64,000 bases of DNA from Primula veris (lineage: Eukaryota; Streptophyta; Magnoliopsida; Ericales; Primulaceae), in assembly GCA_963682055.1 (NCBI GenBank), contig OY821740.1:34554795-34618794 (forward strand), given 5' to 3'. Below are positions 60,501-64,000 of the stretch, piece by piece. Made by a program: the position numbers and the translations under genes. The notes under the pieces were generated by a model. That model saw nothing but the letters and a program-made list of their open reading frames with translations, made no database searches and was not told the origin of the DNA. Position 1 is the stretch's first letter. Each line of letters opens with the position of its first letter.

Positions 60501-63113
60501 CTAGCCCCCAAGAACGCGTTTCAGGTTGGCACGCTGTTCCTGAGACAACTTTGTCGGAAACTTAACCTCGAACTTGATCCTTAACTCGCCTCTGTTACCA
60601 GGTTCCTTAGTTATCGGCATACCTTCTCCTTCAACTGCCATTTCATAACCAGGGTTAACAATGCAGTTAACAGGAATAGACAATTCACGTTTATCGAGCG
60701 TGGTTAGCGTAACTGTGGTTCCCCCTATAGCTTCTGATAATGTCACTTTGTGGTTGATGATAAGGTCATTTCCATCGCGTTTGTAAACGTTGTGGGGTTT
60801 TTCGTCAATGACGAATATAAGGTCTGCAGGATGCTGGTTTTTTTGCTGATTTCCTTTGTCGGGGAATGTAATTTTTGTTCCTTTTTTCCAACCTGGCTTC
60901 ACGTCTATGATTAAAACCTCTGTTTCTGGTACTAAGCGTCTGTCAAGTTTTGCATTGAATGGGGGATAAAGGGGAAAAAATCAGCGATTCACAAACAAAA
61001 AAAGCACTAGCATTGCTCTCCACTTTATGCAAGAAAGCGATCAGACATGGAAAAAAAATAATGCAAAACACATAAAACTTTAAGTGAAATATTTTCTTTG
61101 GGGAGTGGCTGCTGCTAAAGTGGTTCTTAACAAGAATGTTAAGTAGCATTGTTATCATCGTGGAGGAAATAAACAATTGATACGAAATGTTGCCAATAAT
61201 ATGATAGGCAATTAAAATGCGTATTTCAAAGCTGGATTGCATTTTTCCCATGTTTTTGATCAATTTCTCAATCCTTTTTAAGTTTTGGTTCATCAGAAGA
61301 GCAAAATAATAAAGAAGGAGAAATAGTAATCACGTATGAAAGTAAATAAGTAATTGTGTATTTTAAGTCTTAAACATAAGTGACAAGTTTGGCCCTGGAG
61401 ATCGAGTTTTTTCCAGTGTTGGGATTTATCAGAGAATAAAGACCGAAATAGTCTTCGGCAGAACTCAAGGGCAAATAGTTGAAGAGGGAATACAAATTAT
61501 CATTTTTTTGGCTTGGCTTGTTTGGTTTAATCTTTTAATCACAGCTTATTTACCAATTTTACTTTGATGTTGCAGTGCATCTGTTGGTGATTGGTCTGAG
61601 CATTTTGGTTTATGACTTAAAAAACATAAAATTTAGAAGCGCGATGAATCCAACATTTTCGCAACATCTAATAAGTCAACTTTTAGCTTAAAGGCTGCAA
61701 ATAACCTAGCCATAATATCCAGCAAAAAGACGAAAGCAAGGTGTAAAGAAAGAGTACCCGGAAGATGTAGAAACCATTCTAGATATCTTCATTTTCCTCT
61801 TCGACCCGCTATATAGTTCTTCAAGGGTGCACGGCAACTTGTTCTCGATCGGAGGTGGTTTTATTTTAGTTTGGTTTGCACTTTTTTCTTCATTACTATT
61901 TCGTGAAATATTATCGCTACTACCAAATCCAGAAATCCCTCCACTGTCGGATTGGAACCTGGTTGACCTTCCAACCCCAGCTGATCCGTACACAAAAGGG
62001 TTAGTTCCGAAAAATTCTGCAAAAATATCTTCTGCATTTCGAGGATTTTGGAACTCGTCGCTTCCATTAGTGCCAGGTGGCGGCATATCATTTAGCCCTT
62101 CTTCGCCATATTGGTCGTAGATTTTCCTTTTGTTGGCATCACTCAAAATCTGAATAAACAAGTAAATAGTTAGAAAACCTTGAAAAAATATATTACAAAA
62201 AACCGCGTAATCAGCTTTGAGAAATTTGGAAAACCTATCAGCTGTTATAATTGCTTCAATTGGATCATAGCATCTCATGACGCTCTATAACGAAAAAAGA
62301 AAAAAAGCTGAAAATCCACTAATGAGGCTTTTTCGGTTTCTGCCTTTCAAGTTAATTTTTTTACGCATAGTTGCAACGTGTTTGGTTCGCCAACTTTGAT
62401 CCTAACATGAAAAAAAATAGAAAGTCGGATTGAACTAGATTATTTCTCATTGTCCAATAAGTCAAGCTTACTTTGTTTTTTTTAAAGCTGCAAAACAAGC
62501 TCTTAATACATATCCGAAACCAAAAGACCCTCTCTCTGTGCACACATGTTTTCTCTACTATACTTTTTTTAAGAATAATCGAAAAGTAAACAAATTCTTT
62601 CTACGATTGATCAAAATAATAATCTACAAGGGCTGCGAAAATAATTAATTCCATACGCATACTCGTTTCATGTTTTAGTCATACCAAGAGTTGTTTGATA
62701 GCAGTTTTAAATCAAATAAGTGGAAATTATGACTTTAAGAAAAAAGCTGGGATAATCTAGCTCAAAATTTCCATTTTTCATGCCAAAAACCTAGAAAACC
62801 TCAGGTATTAAACACGTCATCAAAATATAATATAAAGTTAAGCGAAAAGAAAATCTAGCTGAGAAAACGCAACGAGACAAGTCCTAATAAATCAACAACA
62901 ATGCAATAGCTTAAAGTTATAATTCTAAAATTTAGTATATACACGTACATCATAAGCTTCTGAAATTTGCTTAAATTTGGCCTCAGCCTCTTTTTTGTCG
63001 TTAGGGTTCTTATCGGGATGCCACTTCATGGCCAATTTACGATATGATTTCTTTAAGTCATCGTCCGTTGCGTTCTTTTCCACATTCAGTATCGTGTAAT
63101 AGTCTACACCCAT
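60501..63113 (-). CDS. DNAJB-like: Type II (DNAJB-like) HSP40/DnaJ co-chaperone
   Basis: Minus-strand exons 63113-62949, 62149-61758 and 60939-60501 (stop TAG at 60501-60503) sum to 996 nt, 331 residues, with in-phase GT-AG junctions. The J domain spans about residues 1-70, with the HPD catalytic motif at 32-34 (KWHPDKNP), which stimulates Hsp70 ATPase activity. Next comes a Gly/Phe/Ser-rich linker ([15 protein letters not shown] and [10 protein letters not shown]). Two C-terminal substrate-binding beta domains follow, from [18 protein letters not shown] through [17 protein letters not shown] to the family's typical end near FPTKLS. There are no CxxCxGxG zinc repeats, so this is type II and not the DnaJA/Ydj1 type. 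From family knowledge, these are cytosolic or nuclear Hsp70 partners in folding and stress. The start is the only ATG giving a complete J domain. Intron 1 is about 800 bp and intron 2 about 820 bp. Confidence 0.93.
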
Positions 63114-63154
63114 CTATTCACCTAATTATCTTTATGAACACAATTTTGTATTTG

Positions 63155-63170
63155 TATTATATATATATTT
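63155..63170 (-). promoter_or_regulatory. Possible TATA region of the DnaJ gene
   Basis: An ATATATATA run about 45 bases upstream of the start codon on the minus strand. It would imply a very short leader, so a more distal promoter is possible. I saw no clear array of nGAAn heat-shock elements in the 150 bases upstream. Confidence 0.25.
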
Positions 63171-64000
63171 GATTTGCAGCAAAAGATAATTAATTTTTTG
63201 GAAGAAAGAAAAAGAAAAGATATTTGTATCGTCTTTGTCTCTCTTTTTTTTCCTAAATAAACTAATGCAGCGAGAAACTCGTTGGTCTAAGTTTTTCAAA
63301 AAACGGTTGTAACTAACTCTAAGGAGAACTCGAATATTTTATAATTCTAAATTCATAAAGTATAAAACTATATTTGTGTAGGACTGGAAACAAATAATCA
63401 GAGGTAACCTATCATGACCGAAAACCGAACATGACCGAGCCGATATACGGAAATAGAAATAGACCCAATACCAGAAAAACACACTATATTACCAATAATA
63501 ATTATAGCAACAATAGACATGACAACATAATGATAACGTTGTATTTCCGTAAAAATAATAATTGATACTATGTTTTTTGAGTCAACCCACCAAAACTACT
63601 TATTTTGGTCGGGCCAAATTTGGTAAGACATGGGTACGGCTCCGGTACTTTCTCAGTACATATAAGAATATTTATTTTTATTTCTCAAAAATAATATAAG
63701 TTTTTATATGTGCGAATTTAAATATTTTAAGACAAAAACTTTGAGCTCATTTTAGAAATATTGATCTAAAAATTAATAATAGATGACTATACAAAAAACC
63801 CAACATATTAGACTATATATACCCACCACTCCTATTGTTTTGATTTTAAGGCCATGATATTGATATTTTATTCTTTATTAATGATCTATTAACAACTATC
63901 ATAATTCTTACCAAAAACCTAAGAAAATTATAGTATAAAACTAGTTATTCACGTAATTAATTATTTCAATAACTGTTACTAGGGAAAACGGAAGCGCAAA
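63171..64000. other. Upstream flank of the DnaJ gene
   Basis: AT-rich sequence to the end of the window. It contains no exon series, RNA gene or repeat that I can support. It presumably holds the DnaJ promoter. Confidence 0.5.

Noticed and set aside
1..64000. CRISPR arrays, operons, rRNA genes or bacterial-type systems
   Set aside because: None were seen. Gene structure and repeats are those of a plant nuclear genome.

Overview
This window is nuclear DNA of a flowering plant, most likely a eudicot. The evidence is AT-rich introns with GT-AG junctions, plant gene families (FCS-like zinc finger, CHY/RING E3 ligase), TTTAGGG-type telomere-like repeats, an Au-like SINE, and hAT, Stowaway and Mutator-type elements. 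I cannot name the genus.

Layout. (1) 84..32116, + strand: the 3' part of one very large gene for the plant homologue of ZFYVE26/spastizin (SPG15). I placed 32 exons that join in frame into 2,012 residues plus a stop. The 5' end lies to the left of the window. Its introns carry SINEs, a well-bounded hAT element with an 8-bp target duplication, a second hAT-like element with an Au-like SINE inside, minisatellites and a (TG)n tract. (2) About 32.2-47.4 kb: gene-poor, repeat-rich DNA. It holds a minisatellite split by a 382-bp inserted element, a Stowaway-like MITE, a hairpin MITE, a 107-bp tandem duplication and a 2.8-kb palindromic Mutator-like element (43552..46343). (3) About 47.45-50.9 kb, + strand: a gene for an FCS-like zinc finger (FLZ/DUF581) protein. 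(4) About 52.5-58.05 kb, - strand: a CHY zinc finger/RING E3 ligase gene with 11 coding exons and a probable long spliced 5' leader. (5) About 60.5-63.2 kb, - strand: a three-exon type II DnaJ/HSP40 co-chaperone gene.

The four genes do not form an obvious pathway. ZFYVE26 homologues act in endosome/lysosome/autophagy biology, FLZ proteins are SnRK1-interacting adaptors, CHYR proteins are ubiquitin ligases in ABA/drought and MYB turnover, and DNAJB-type proteins are Hsp70 partners. These are ordinary neighbours in a plant genome, not an operon.

The most unusual object is the element at 43552..46343. It has 741/757-bp inverted arms flanked by a perfect 9-bp target duplication. The arms contain short palindromes, a 23-bp repeat array and GC-rich hairpin-forming repeats whose copy number differs between arms (5 versus 7). 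The core contains telomere-like arrays in both orientations and an open reading frame resembling the Gag/coat-like region of plant caulimovirid-type or retroelement polyproteins. I saw no transposase in it.
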